Shown here piece after piece: positions 9,495 through 18,712 of a DNA stretch of 64,000 nt (the first letter of the stretch is position 1; every line of letters starts with the position of its first letter). The stretch is from the NCBI RefSeq assembly GCF_001642835.1, contig NZ_LXEI01000001.1, positions 310,001 to 374,000 of the forward strand, given 5' to 3'. The position numbers were made by a program, and so were the translations under genes. Source of the stretch: Pseudotamlana agarivorans. Lineage in GTDB: Bacteria > Bacteroidota > Bacteroidia > Flavobacteriales > Flavobacteriaceae. Below the pieces are notes generated by a model that did no database searches, was not told the origin of the DNA, and was given only the letters and a program-made list of their open reading frames with translations.

Positions 9495-10396
9495 GCTTCT
9501 TTTTCTGTCTTTGTCCATAATTCTGGAAAAAATATTCTTTTTTGATATTTTGGGTGCATATACTTCACCCATTCACTGCCACCTGTTGCTTCGGCAGTTT
9601 TTCCACCAATATTTAAATAGTGATTTGCGGTGTTGTAATGTGCCATCACCCACTTGATATTTACTGTATAATCATAGTGGCGCATGGCTTTCACCAATGC
9701 TTTGTTTTCTTGTGCAGCCTTAGGTAGCTGTTTAAACTTGCTCCACAAATTGTTGTTTTTATAAAACCGCGTAAAATTAATAAATTCAGATTTATACTTC
9801 TGTTCAAAAATTGTTAAAGTATAAGACTTTTTCCCTGTAACAAAATCTTTTCCAGCAGCTTGCCAATACAAATGCTCAAAAGCATGTTCGTAGGAGGTAT
9901 TTCGATCTATGGTATCTCGAAAACGCTTATCAATGAGGTTTATAAGCTCGGTAGATGCAAATTCTATTTTTCTATACTGCGCACTTTGAAAACCACTTGC
10001 TGGTGTTAAGGTGGTTCTAAATGCATTGTATTGTTCCAAATCCATACCGTCTTTCATGATACTAAAAGACGACGTGAGCACATCAAAATAACGGCTCACC
10101 CTCATAATTTTATCGGTAAATAATTCTGCAGTTAAAGTTTCGGCTTCGGCCACTTGACTAATTTCACTAAGTACCATTTTAAACAGCAGTTCGGAAATTT
10201 GATGGTACATGATAAAAACCATTTCATCAGGAAAGTCTGTTCGTGGTTTTTGAAGACTTAACAAGGTATCGGTTTGTATGTAATCCCAATAATTAATTGG
10301 GCGGCTATGTAATAAACCTTCTAAATGCGTTTCGAGATCTTGATCTAGAGCATCGTATTTTTCTTTTAGTTTATCTGATAAATCTTTATTAGCCAT
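9473..10396 (-). CDS. kynA: Tryptophan 2,3-dioxygenase
   Basis: Haem enzyme that opens the indole ring of L-tryptophan to N-formylkynurenine, the first step of the kynurenine pathway. The 307-residue length suits bacterial TDO. The family motif YHQISELLFKMVLSE near residue 64 holds the distal His and substrate-contacting Phe/Tyr, and the C-terminal segment MAHYNTANHYLNIGGKTAEA (near 248) holds the proximal side and the GGS/T-type loop that closes over substrate. It starts three bases after the DUF3108 gene and overlaps the M23 gene. No other kynurenine-pathway genes are in this window, so the operon link looks like a family habit rather than a pathway cluster. Confidence 0.93.
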   Translation of the reverse strand: MANKDLSDKLKEKYDALDQDLETHLEGLLHSRPINYWDYIQTDTLLSLQKPRTDFPDEMVFIMYHQISELLFKMVLSEISQVAEAETLTAELFTDKIMRVSRYFDVLTSSFSIMKDGMDLEQYNAFRTTLTPASGFQSAQYRKIEFASTELINLIDKRFRDTIDRNTSYEHAFEHLYWQAAGKDFVTGKKSYTLTIFEQKYKSEFINFTRFYKNNNLWSKFKQLPKAAQENKALVKAMRHYDYTVNIKWVMAHYNTANHYLNIGGKTAEATGGSEWVKYMHPKYQKRIFFPELWTKTEKEAWGTNIK

Positions 10397-10398
10397 AC

Positions 10399-11181
10399 CT
10401 ATTTTTTACTCGTTTTAAAAGGGTGTTTTAAACCATTAAAATCTTCTAAATCGGCTCTTAAAGACCCAACCGCTAAATCTGCCTGTATACGTAATGGTAT
10501 TTTATTTTTATCTTTAGAAACCCAAAGCGTTAAGCTTTCCTCTTCCTTAAAAACACGCCCTGCCATTACATAAGGCCTAAATTTTAAAGCTCTAACGGGC
10601 CCAAAATCTGTAATAATGGTTTCTTCTCCCAAATATCGCAATTTAAACCCATAATTTTCATCATCAAAAAACATATCGACATGTACTTCATGACCAATTT
10701 TAATGCTTTTTGTATCTAAATTATTTCGAAGGTAATAAAACGTAGAAACCATGTCTTGAACATTAGGTTTGGTTTCAATAACCTTTTTGGTATCCTTCTT
10801 TTTATCATGTATATAAGCCTTATGTTTAACTTGATCAAAATCGATTACCAAATCCTTGGTATGCCCACCCTCATCAATGTCTCTAACAAACTTGTACGGT
10901 ACTAAACTTTCCTTATCGAAATAACTCTCATAACGATCTTCTACAGCAAAAAACCATTTTATCATGCCTGTAGTCCAGCCTTTACCAACAACATGATAAA
11001 CATTTTTACCTTTTACCTCCCCTTCTTTCACCGTTAAAGTGGCATTCCCTGCCTTTAACCAATTACTATAACTCATTTTAAATTTAAACCACTCACCAAC
11101 TCCAAAAGCCGATTCTTCTTGTGCGATAGCAGTAGGCATAACACCTAAAACAAATAATATAAGTAGTGTTTTTTTCATCAT
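10399..11181 (-). CDS. DUF3108-type exported protein
   Basis: A 260-residue exported protein with a signal peptide MMKKTLLILFVLGVMPTAIAQ. The rest is an all-beta domain matching the DUF3108 pattern: FGVGEWFKFKMSYSNWLKAGNATLTV at the start, then repeated YESYFD, GFKLRYLG and LTLWVSKDKNKIPLRIQ segments. Its exact function is unknown. It is the first gene of the DUF3108-kynA-M23-pgi operon, three bases before kynA. Confidence 0.82.
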   Translation of the reverse strand: MMKKTLLILFVLGVMPTAIAQEESAFGVGEWFKFKMSYSNWLKAGNATLTVKEGEVKGKNVYHVVGKGWTTGMIKWFFAVEDRYESYFDKESLVPYKFVRDIDEGGHTKDLVIDFDQVKHKAYIHDKKKDTKKVIETKPNVQDMVSTFYYLRNNLDTKSIKIGHEVHVDMFFDDENYGFKLRYLGEETIITDFGPVRALKFRPYVMAGRVFKEEESLTLWVSKDKNKIPLRIQADLAVGSLRADLEDFNGLKHPFKTSKK

Positions 11182-11461
11182 ACGTTGGGTCGTTTGTTAT
11201 ACAACTTCTTAGCTGTGTTTTTATTGTTATACTTAAATTCTGGCAATTACTGTTCCATAAAACACATTGAAATTCTATTTATAAAATAGTTACCGCAAAG
11301 CTTCACGAGCAAAAACTTAAGTTTTGTCAGAAAACGACATCTAAATGTATTCAAATTTTAATCATTAAAAAAGACCTATTACGTTTAATTATAATAGATC
11401 TATTTATAATATAAATATGAATTAGTAAGACACTAATAATGAAATTGCTATAACCGAGACA

Positions 11462-13699
11462 TTAAAACCAAAACCCTACATTAAAAAACCATTTTCGCTC
11501 TCCCAATTCTGGGGAATAAGTGTATTTAAGTTGAATAGGTCCAATAAAGGTTTCTATACCATAACCTATACTGTAACCAGAATAATCGGGTAGTGTAAAC
11601 CACTCGCCAGAATCGAAAATATCATTATCGATATTAGCCCAGTTCCCTTCTAGCAAAATGTGCTGTTTTCTAAAAATTTCGTAGTCGAAAGAGAGTGCTG
11701 ATTTTACGTAACTATTACCTGTTAACGAAACAAAATCGTAACCTAAAAAGGGAACAAAATTATTAATTAGGTGATTTCCATATCCACCCAGAGCAAAATC
11801 CAGGGTTGGATCGGATTTATCTCCAATTTTAAAGCCGCCGCTGGTTTGAAAATTAAAGGCCAACTTTTTAGAAATACTATAAGCGTAACCCATACTTGCT
11901 TTGGCAATAGAATAATTTTTAAAATCGCTACCTTCACTGGAAGAATACAGGTAGATATTCAATTGACCATCGAAATAAACCCCATTTCTCGGGAAATAAA
12001 AATCGTCGTACTTATCCATTTTTAATGCGCCTACAAGACCTAAATAGTTGGTACTTCCAAAGGAATAATCTTCATCATCAATCCCTGTTAAATTTTCGGT
12101 ATCAATTTCAATATGTTTGTGTTCTGCCCCCATACTAAAGGCAAAATCTCTTTTGAATAAGGTTTGTACATAAAATTGATTCGTTTGATCTCTTAATTTC
12201 ACATCAATTTTATTAAGGCCATTATCCCGTAATGGTTCATCCTCCAAAACCAGGTTCGCATTTATTTTTTTAGCAAACTGATTATAACGCGATTTAACAC
12301 CTATACTCCAATAAAATCCTTTATCAATTAAATATTCAAAATTATAGCGCACATTATCTCCTAAAATCAAATCGAAAGACATCTCGTCATTTTTAAACAA
12401 TAGGCGCTTTTTGGTGAGATTAAGTAAAACAGCTGTTTTGTATAAATCGTCGTAATGCACCCCCAGTTTTAAATAAGCATCTACCGAAGATTCCCTAACT
12501 CGTGCTACCAAATCATAACCCACCGTATCTTTAGATTCTTTTAGTTGATACTCAAACGTATCAAAGTTATCGGTGGCCACCAAATTATTAACCCCTTCAT
12601 TAAAATCGGCATAACTTACAGTCTCCTTTTCTTTTAATTTAAGTTTACCCAAAACGTAAGCTCTGGTGTAATGTTTAATACCATTAATCCGAATATGGTT
12701 AATAGAAATACTATCTACATTACGACATTGCAATGGTTTTTTAGCTGTTTCCTTAGTATACGCAGGTAATTTTTTAAGCACTTTAACTTTAGTTAAAGCA
12801 GCTTCTCTCCCTAAGTTTATTATTTGTTGTCCATCATCAAAGGAAATCATATTGTAATCCATAATATCTGGCTTAATATAGATATCTGTTTTCCTAACTT
12901 TAAGCCGCATATCATTAATAGTTCTGAAATTATTTATTTGAAATAATAAATCAGGAGCAGAAGATAAATGCTCACGATCGGCCAAACCGTCTTGAACATC
13001 TACACCAATAATAATATCCATACCTAAATCTCGAAGCTCATCTACTGGGTAGTTATTTACAACGCCACCATCTACCAAAATGGCATCATTAATCATTACG
13101 GGCTGATAAAGTGAAGGCAAAGCCCCGCTTGCCAATATAGACTGTGCTAAATTCCCCTTATTTAAAATAACTTGTTCGCCATTTTCAACATTAGTAGCTA
13201 CACAAAAAAAAGGCACTGGAAGCTTACTAAAATCATCTATACTTCCAACTGGAAACAATAAGTTTGAAAATAAATTATAGGCATTATGTCCTTTAGAAAT
13301 AGCTGATGGTAATTTTACAGAAAACTTATTAAAAGGTAATTTTACTGCATATTTTTCGGCATTAGCACGTTCGGAAAATGTTTTAGAAGTACGAGGCAAT
13401 TCATCACTTATAAGATCATCAAAATTAATCACTTGAAATAGAGAATCTAATTGTTTTCCAGAATATCCCGCAGCGTATAAACCTCCAATAATGGCCCCCA
13501 TACTGGTTCCTGCTATATAATCTATTTTCACCCCAAGACTATCAATCACCTTTAATGCACCAATATGAGCCAAGCCTTTTGCACCACCGCCGCTCAACAC
13601 CAAACCTACTTTAGGCTGATTTTCTTGAGCATTATTTTGCGCTTCCGCGGAAAATACAGCGAAAAATAACAAGATGCATATGAGGTATTTTTGATTCAA
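11462..13699 (-). CDS. Patatin-like phospholipase with POTRA and outer-membrane barrel
   Basis: A 745-residue PlpD-like (type Vd autotransporter-like) protein predicted to be a lipid acyl hydrolase in the outer membrane. Signal peptide about 1-20 (FFAVFSAEAQ). The patatin domain runs about residues 30-220 with the oxyanion loop LSGGGAKGLAHIGAL, the nucleophile motif GTSMG and the catalytic Asp in DGGVVNNYP. A POTRA-like segment follows near 330-400 (ISINHIRINGIKHYTRAYVL). The rest is a Bam-like 16-strand barrel ending KWFFNVGFWF. The uvrC gene lies 29 bases upstream on the same strand, so the two are probably co-transcribed. Confidence 0.9.
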   Translation of the reverse strand: MNQKYLICILLFFAVFSAEAQNNAQENQPKVGLVLSGGGAKGLAHIGALKVIDSLGVKIDYIAGTSMGAIIGGLYAAGYSGKQLDSLFQVINFDDLISDELPRTSKTFSERANAEKYAVKLPFNKFSVKLPSAISKGHNAYNLFSNLLFPVGSIDDFSKLPVPFFCVATNVENGEQVILNKGNLAQSILASGALPSLYQPVMINDAILVDGGVVNNYPVDELRDLGMDIIIGVDVQDGLADREHLSSAPDLLFQINNFRTINDMRLKVRKTDIYIKPDIMDYNMISFDDGQQIINLGREAALTKVKVLKKLPAYTKETAKKPLQCRNVDSISINHIRINGIKHYTRAYVLGKLKLKEKETVSYADFNEGVNNLVATDNFDTFEYQLKESKDTVGYDLVARVRESSVDAYLKLGVHYDDLYKTAVLLNLTKKRLLFKNDEMSFDLILGDNVRYNFEYLIDKGFYWSIGVKSRYNQFAKKINANLVLEDEPLRDNGLNKIDVKLRDQTNQFYVQTLFKRDFAFSMGAEHKHIEIDTENLTGIDDEDYSFGSTNYLGLVGALKMDKYDDFYFPRNGVYFDGQLNIYLYSSSEGSDFKNYSIAKASMGYAYSISKKLAFNFQTSGGFKIGDKSDPTLDFALGGYGNHLINNFVPFLGYDFVSLTGNSYVKSALSFDYEIFRKQHILLEGNWANIDNDIFDSGEWFTLPDYSGYSIGYGIETFIGPIQLKYTYSPELGERKWFFNVGFWF

Positions 13700-13728
13700 A
13701 GTTCTATTAGGATTACAGCCTTAATTTT

Positions 13729-15522
13729 TTAATTTTTATGATAATGGTTATACACTTTTGAAGCTCTAGAATGCCCTATAACAGCTTCCAATTCTTCACG
13801 TTTAGCATTTGATATACGTTTAACCGATTTAAAATGCTTTAAAAGTTCTACAATTGTTTTTTCGCCAACACCTGGTATGGTTTCTAACTCGGTATTTAAG
13901 GCCGTTTTACTTCTACGATTTCTATGATGCTCGATACCAAAACGGTGTGCTTCATTTCGTAAAAACTGAATCACCTTAAGCGTTTCACTCTTTTTATCCA
14001 AATATAGCGGGACAGGGTCATCGGGATAAAATAATTCTTCCAAACGCTTAGCAATGCCTATAATGGCAATTTCCTGACGTAAACCTAAAGCGTCTAAACT
14101 TTTTAAAGCCGAAGATAACTGCCCCTTACCACCATCAATAATAATTAATTGAGGTAAGGATTGATTTTCTTCAACCATGCGCTTATAGCGCCTGTACACC
14201 ACCTCTTCCATCGAAGCAAAATCATCTGGTCCTACAACCGTTTTGATATTAAAATGACGGTAGTCTTTCTTACTTGGCTTACCATCTTTAAACACCACAC
14301 ATGCCGCTACCGGATTTGTTCCTTGAATATTAGAGTTATCAAAACACTCTATATGTCGTGGTTCTTCCGATAACCTTAAATCTATTTTCATTTGTGCCAT
14401 GATCCGATTGGTGTGTCGGTCGGGATCTACTATTTTTATTTGCTTAAAACGCTCCATACGATAGTATTTTGCATTTCGTAGAGACAAATCTAAAATATGT
14501 TTTTTATCACCTAACTTAGGCACCGTTACCTTGATATCCTCACCCAAATCTACATTAAAAGGTACGTAAATTTCTTTAGAATTGGAATTGAATCGTTGCC
14601 TTATTTCAGTGATAGCCAGCTCTAAAAGTTCGCGATCGGTTTCTTCTAATTTCTTTTTAATTTCTAAAGTATGAGACCGAATAATAGAACCGTAAGATAT
14701 TTGTAAAAAGTTGATATAACCATAACTTTCATCACTCATAATCGAAAACACATCGACATTACTTATTTTAGGATTTACAATGGTCGATTTTGCTTGATAG
14801 TTTTCTAAAACCTCAACTTTTTCTTTAATTTTTTGAGCCTCTTCAAATTGCAAATTCTCTGCATAAGCTTTCATTTGAACTTTAAACTGCTGTAAAGAAT
14901 CTTTAAAATTTCCTTTTAGAATCTCGCGAATGGCTTTGATATTCTCATTATAAGCCACTTCAGTTTCCAATCCTTCACAAGGGCCTTTACAGTTTCCTAA
15001 ATGATATTCTAAACACACTTTATATTTCCCAGAGTCTATTTTTTCTTCAGACAAATGATAATTGCAAGTTCTAAGATTATATAGCCCTTTTATCAAATCC
15101 AATAAAGTATAAACCGTTTTTAAACTGGTATAGGGACCAAAATATTCACTGCCATCTTTAAAAACACGTCGGGTGCTAAACACTCTGGGAAATCGCTCCT
15201 TTTTAATGCAAATCCAAGGGTATGACTTATCATCCTTCAGCAATACATTATACCTGGGTTGGTATTTTTTTATAAGATTGTTTTCTAATAGCAGCGCATC
15301 GGTTTCTGTATCGACAACAATATGCTTAATGTCTACAATTTTTTTTACTAAAACCCTAGTTTTACCGCTATCGTGTGTTTTATTGAAGTAGGAACTGACT
15401 CTTTTTTTTAGATTTTTAGCCTTCCCAACATAGATAATAACTCCATCTTTATCATAGTATTGATAAACTCCTGGCTGATTGGGAAGTGTTTTTAATTGTA
15501 TCTTTAGATTAGGCTGATCCAT
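13729..15522 (-). CDS. uvrC: Excinuclease ABC subunit C
   Basis: Nucleotide-excision-repair nuclease that, with UvrA and UvrB, cuts both sides of bulky DNA lesions. The 597-residue length is normal. In order: GIY-YIG domain (about 15-95) with PGVYQYYDKDGVIIYVGKAKNL; a Cys cluster near 165-180 (CNYHLSEE, CLEYHLGNCKGPC); a UVR motif near 210-245; the RNase-H-like C-terminal nuclease with ECFDNSNIQG and DGGKGQLSSA; and tandem HhH near 555 (TIPGVGEKTIVELLKHF). It lies ahead of the patatin gene in the same transcription direction. Confidence 0.97.
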   Translation of the reverse strand: MDQPNLKIQLKTLPNQPGVYQYYDKDGVIIYVGKAKNLKKRVSSYFNKTHDSGKTRVLVKKIVDIKHIVVDTETDALLLENNLIKKYQPRYNVLLKDDKSYPWICIKKERFPRVFSTRRVFKDGSEYFGPYTSLKTVYTLLDLIKGLYNLRTCNYHLSEEKIDSGKYKVCLEYHLGNCKGPCEGLETEVAYNENIKAIREILKGNFKDSLQQFKVQMKAYAENLQFEEAQKIKEKVEVLENYQAKSTIVNPKISNVDVFSIMSDESYGYINFLQISYGSIIRSHTLEIKKKLEETDRELLELAITEIRQRFNSNSKEIYVPFNVDLGEDIKVTVPKLGDKKHILDLSLRNAKYYRMERFKQIKIVDPDRHTNRIMAQMKIDLRLSEEPRHIECFDNSNIQGTNPVAACVVFKDGKPSKKDYRHFNIKTVVGPDDFASMEEVVYRRYKRMVEENQSLPQLIIIDGGKGQLSSALKSLDALGLRQEIAIIGIAKRLEELFYPDDPVPLYLDKKSETLKVIQFLRNEAHRFGIEHHRNRRSKTALNTELETIPGVGEKTIVELLKHFKSVKRISNAKREELEAVIGHSRASKVYNHYHKN

Positions 15523-15737
15523 TCCCGTAAAGGTAATTCTTTTTAGATTTTAAAGGAAATTCACAGCTTTAATAAATCGCTTTAAGTATTCATAAAAACA
15601 ACACGCTCAAAGCCAGAATTGTAGTAAATGTAGCCTAATACTTTACCGTCACATTTAATCCATTATCTAAAAATAAAGCATAATAAGAATGCGCTTTAAC
15701 ATGTGAGAATCTGTACATGTAAATTATTTTTTATAGA

Positions 15738-15769
15738 TTGAAAATCATAATAGCTATTATTTATCTTTG
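15738..15769 (+). promoter_or_regulatory. Full Bacteroidota promoter for the rimB-rimK operon
   Basis: TTG at 15738-15740 and a perfect -7 box TATCTTTG at 15762-15769, with 21 bases between them, within the TTG-N17-23-TAnnTTTG range known for Flavobacterium. The ATG follows 45 bases after the -7 box. This is the best complete promoter match noted in the window. Confidence 0.6.
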
Positions 15770-15814
15770 AGTTAACTAATTCCCTACATTGCGCCACTTT
15801 TAAAAAAAATAATA

Positions 15815-16234
15815 ATGAGTAAGAAAACCCTCGGACGCACTGATATTGTTGACTTCCCTAATCTGGAACTCTTCAATATAGATGTAAAAATGGACACTGG
15901 AGCCTACACTTCTACGATCCATTGTTCAAAAATTATTGAAGAAGGCAGCACTTTAAGATGTATTTTTAACAGTAATACCCATAAAAACTTTGGCAAAACA
16001 GAAATAGTTTTCGACACTTTCTGGCGTACCGATGTAAAAAGCAGTAACGGTTACAAAGAAAATCGTTACAAAATTAAATCTGACATCGTCTTTTTTGGCA
16101 AAACATATAAGATTAACCTAACTTTAAGCACAAGAGACGATATGAAATTTCCAGTGCTTATTGGCAGACAGTTTCTAAAACAAAAATTTATAGTAGACGT
16201 AGATTTAATAAACGTTTCCTTTCTAAAAAAATAA
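15815..16234 (+). CDS. RimB-like retropepsin-type aspartic protease
   Basis: A 139-residue single-domain protein of the family once called ATP-dependent zinc protease (Pfam Zn_protease) and now seen as retropepsin-like. The key motif [13 protein letters not shown] near residue 26 carries the DTGA catalytic Asp loop, and LIGRQFL near 117 is the pairing GR motif. In Pseudomonas, RimB of this family acts with RimK to control glutamylation of ribosomal protein S6. Here it is directly followed by rimK (one base between stop and ATG), which supports the same partnership by context. It is the first gene of the operon and has no signal peptide, so it is cytosolic. Confidence 0.82.
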   Translation: MSKKTLGRTDIVDFPNLELFNIDVKMDTGAYTSTIHCSKIIEEGSTLRCIFNSNTHKNFGKTEIVFDTFWRTDVKSSNGYKENRYKIKSDIVFFGKTYKINLTLSTRDDMKFPVLIGRQFLKQKFIVDVDLINVSFLKK

Positions 16235-16235
16235 C

Positions 16236-17111
16236 ATGAATATAGTCGTTCTATCTAGAAATTCGCAGTTGTACTCTACCGATCGCCTTATTGAAGAAGG
16301 CGAAAAACGAGGACATAAAATGGAAATTATCGATCCTCTAAAATGCGATATCATTATTGAAAAAGAAAAACCCACAATTTTCTATAAAGACCGGTATTTG
16401 GATTACGTAGATGCCATTATCCCAAGGATTGGCTCTTCGGTAACCTTTTATGGCTGTGCCGTTGTTAGACAATTTGAAATGATGGGGGTTTTTACTATTG
16501 TCACTTCTGATGCTATCCAGCGCTCACGTGACAAACTACGTAGCTTACAGCGTTTAAGCAAAGCAGGAATAGGCATGCCTAAAACTGTTTTTACAAATTA
16601 CTCTAGAGATGTCGAGGAAGTTATCGAGCATGTTGGAGGCACTCCTGTAATCATTAAATTACTTGAAGGCACCCAGGGATTAGGTGTAGTTTTAGCCGAA
16701 ACTAAAAGTGCGGCCGAATCGGTACTTGAAGCTTTTAATGGTTTACAAGCGCGTGTTATTGTTCAAGAATTTATTAAGGAGGCCGGAGGCGCCGACTTAC
16801 GTGCTTTAGTGGTAGACGGTCAAGTTGTTGGTGCCATGAAACGCCAAGGTAAAGAAGGCGAATTCCGCTCCAATCTGCATCGTGGAGGATCAGCCAATAT
16901 TATAAAATTAAGTCATGATGAACTCAAATTAGCTATGAGTGCAGCGGCAGCCCTTAAACTACCTGTTTGTGGCGTAGATATGCTTCAATCATCTAGAGGT
17001 CCACTACTTTTAGAAGTGAACTCGACACCCGGATTAGAAGGCATCGAGAAAGCCACTGGTCGCAACATCGCCAAAGCCATTATATCTTTTATTGAAAAAA
17101 ACAAAAGGTAA
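16236..17111 (+). CDS. rimK: RimK, S6-type L-glutamate ligase
   Basis: ATP-grasp ligase that adds glutamate residues to the C-terminus of ribosomal protein S6; some relatives make poly-glutamate or glutamylate other targets. The 291 residues match the family. The N-terminal pre-ATP-grasp domain (about 1-95) is followed by ATP-grasp motifs [28 protein letters not shown] (ATP-binding Lys and glycine loop), [38 protein letters not shown] and [18 protein letters not shown] (metal-binding Glu/Asn). It sits between rimB-like and deacylase genes, with a one-base stop/start overlap (TAATG) to the next gene. Confidence 0.93.
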   Translation: MNIVVLSRNSQLYSTDRLIEEGEKRGHKMEIIDPLKCDIIIEKEKPTIFYKDRYLDYVDAIIPRIGSSVTFYGCAVVRQFEMMGVFTIVTSDAIQRSRDKLRSLQRLSKAGIGMPKTVFTNYSRDVEEVIEHVGGTPVIIKLLEGTQGLGVVLAETKSAAESVLEAFNGLQARVIVQEFIKEAGGADLRALVVDGQVVGAMKRQGKEGEFRSNLHRGGSANIIKLSHDELKLAMSAAAALKLPVCGVDMLQSSRGPLLLEVNSTPGLEGIEKATGRNIAKAIISFIEKNKR

Positions 17112-18094
17112 TGACAAACATAAACAAAGGTGATTTGCACATTCTTGGTACCACCATAAAATTAGGAGAAAGTAAAGAGGTTAACTTTAATGTGGCCAAC
17201 TTACACTCTTCTACCCCAGTAAACGTTCCTATAATTATTGAACGCTCCAAAAAACCCGGGCCAACGGTTTTATTTACAGCAGGTATTCATGGTGATGAGG
17301 TAAATGGGGTTGAAATTGTTAGACAGCTCATCGCGAAAAACATAAATAAACCGAAATGCGGCACCATTATGTGTATGCCTGTTATTAATATATTCGGTTT
17401 TATAAACTTAACACGTGAGTTTCCCGATGGTCGTGATTTAAACCGTGTTTTCCCTGGTAGCCCCACTGGCTCTCTTGCAGGACGCGTTGCTCATAAACTG
17501 ATTAATGATGTGATTCCGAATGTAGACTTTATAATCGACTTTCATACCGGGGGATCGGGACGCTTCAATGCACCTCAACTTCGTTTTGAAAAATCGAATG
17601 AAGAGCTTATCGCTTTAGCCAAAGTTTTTGGAGCACCTTTTGTACTTTACTCCAAAAATTTATCGAAATCTTTTAGAGCCACTTGTTCAAAATTAGGAAA
17701 ACCAATTTTACTTTTTGAAGGCGGTAAATCTTTTCATATTGATGATGTAGTTACTAATTCTGGTGTAAATGGTTCTAAGCGTATTTTGAAACATCTGGGT
17801 ATGCTTAACACCAATATAAAATCATCTAAACCTCGTCATGATTGCGTATTTATTGATGACAGTAAATGGATACGAGCCAAATACTCGGGCATGTTTAAAG
17901 CCTCTATTCATATTGGTGCATATGTATTAAAAGGCGATGTTTTAGGTCATATTACCGACCCTTACGGAAAGTTTAATTACTTTGTAAAAGCGCCGAATTC
18001 GGGTTATATTATAAATGTAAATGAAGCGCCTGTTGTGTACCAAGGCGATGCTTTATTTCATATTTCAAAAAAACTAAAACGTGTATTAAGCTAA
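17111..18094 (+). CDS. Succinylglutamate desuccinylase/aspartoacylase-family zinc hydrolase
   Basis: A 327-residue M14-related zinc deacylase. The zinc site is visible as TAGIHGDEVNG near residue 57 (HxxE) and DFHTGGSG near 146 (third ligand His), and a likely catalytic Glu is in LLFEGGKSFH near 203. The C-terminal beta domain (about 250-327, ending with a barrel-like GHITDPYGKFNYFVKAPNSG) is usual for this class. No arginine- or N-acetylaspartate-pathway genes are near, so AstE or AspA activity is not implied. Being translationally coupled to rimK, it could act on a glutamylated product. That is inference. Confidence 0.88.
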   Translation: MTNINKGDLHILGTTIKLGESKEVNFNVANLHSSTPVNVPIIIERSKKPGPTVLFTAGIHGDEVNGVEIVRQLIAKNINKPKCGTIMCMPVINIFGFINLTREFPDGRDLNRVFPGSPTGSLAGRVAHKLINDVIPNVDFIIDFHTGGSGRFNAPQLRFEKSNEELIALAKVFGAPFVLYSKNLSKSFRATCSKLGKPILLFEGGKSFHIDDVVTNSGVNGSKRILKHLGMLNTNIKSSKPRHDCVFIDDSKWIRAKYSGMFKASIHIGAYVLKGDVLGHITDPYGKFNYFVKAPNSGYIINVNEAPVVYQGDALFHISKKLKRVLS

Positions 18095-18148
18095 TAATCT
18101 GATTTCGATTGTAATGCTACAATCAAAATTAACAAAACTCAGATTGAC

Positions 18149-18712
18149 ATGAATAAGTTAGCATTAAGAAAAAAATATAAAACGCTTCGATCGGAACTCA
18201 CCGAAACGCAATTGGAAGATTTAAGTTTACTCATTTCTAATCAGCTTTTACATTTACCCATTTGGAGCTATACTTTTTACCATATCTTTTTAAGTATTGC
18301 TGAACAAAAAGAAATAAACACCGATTATATCCTGAATATTTTATCGGGAAAGGACAAAAACATTCTGATTTCTAAATCTGATTTTACAACCGGTGCCATG
18401 CATAGTTTCCTGCTCACAGACAACACAGTGATTAAAAAAAATAGCTATAACATTCCAGAACCGATAGATGGTATTGAAATAGAGAACAGTAAAACTGACG
18501 TTGTTTTTATTCCGCTTTTAGCTTTTGATGAAAAAGGCAATCGGGTTGGTTATGGCAAAGGTTTTTATGATCGCTTTTTAGCACAATGTAAACCTGGTAC
18601 CGTAAAAATAGGCCTGTCTTTTTTTGAAGCCGAAACAGAGACTATTGAAACTTTTGAAACGGATGTTAAATTAGATTTCTGTGTAACACCACATAAAACA
18701 TATCGCTTTTAA
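18149..18712 (+). CDS. 5-formyltetrahydrofolate cyclo-ligase
   Basis: Cytosolic enzyme converting 5-formyl-THF to 5,10-methenyl-THF with ATP (folate one-carbon metabolism). It has 187 residues. The N-terminal basic segment LRKKYKTLRSELT and the C-terminal signature GNRVGYGKGFYDRFL (ATP/phosphate loop) are diagnostic. It follows the deacylase by 54 bases and may be the last gene of the rimB operon. Its stop overlaps the stop of the convergent gene at 18709 by four bases, so there is no dedicated terminator between them. Confidence 0.93.
   Translation: MNKLALRKKYKTLRSELTETQLEDLSLLISNQLLHLPIWSYTFYHIFLSIAEQKEINTDYILNILSGKDKNILISKSDFTTGAMHSFLLTDNTVIKKNSYNIPEPIDGIEIENSKTDVVFIPLLAFDEKGNRVGYGKGFYDRFLAQCKPGTVKIGLSFFEAETETIETFETDVKLDFCVTPHKTYRF

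Noticed and set aside
9495-9572. Longer N-terminus for the M23 peptidase
   Set aside because: It puts 26 charged residues before a textbook lipoprotein signal and lies inside kynA.
11389-11409. Quasi-palindrome around AGATCT upstream of the DUF3108 operon and downstream of nothing on the plus strand
   Set aside because: Very A/T-rich and far from any start codon; such palindromes are expected by chance in this composition.
18107-18124. Hairpin GATTGTA/TACAATC between the deacylase and 5-formyl-THF cyclo-ligase genes as a terminator
   Set aside because: Short A/T-rich stem with no T run; the genes are only 54 bases apart and probably co-transcribed.
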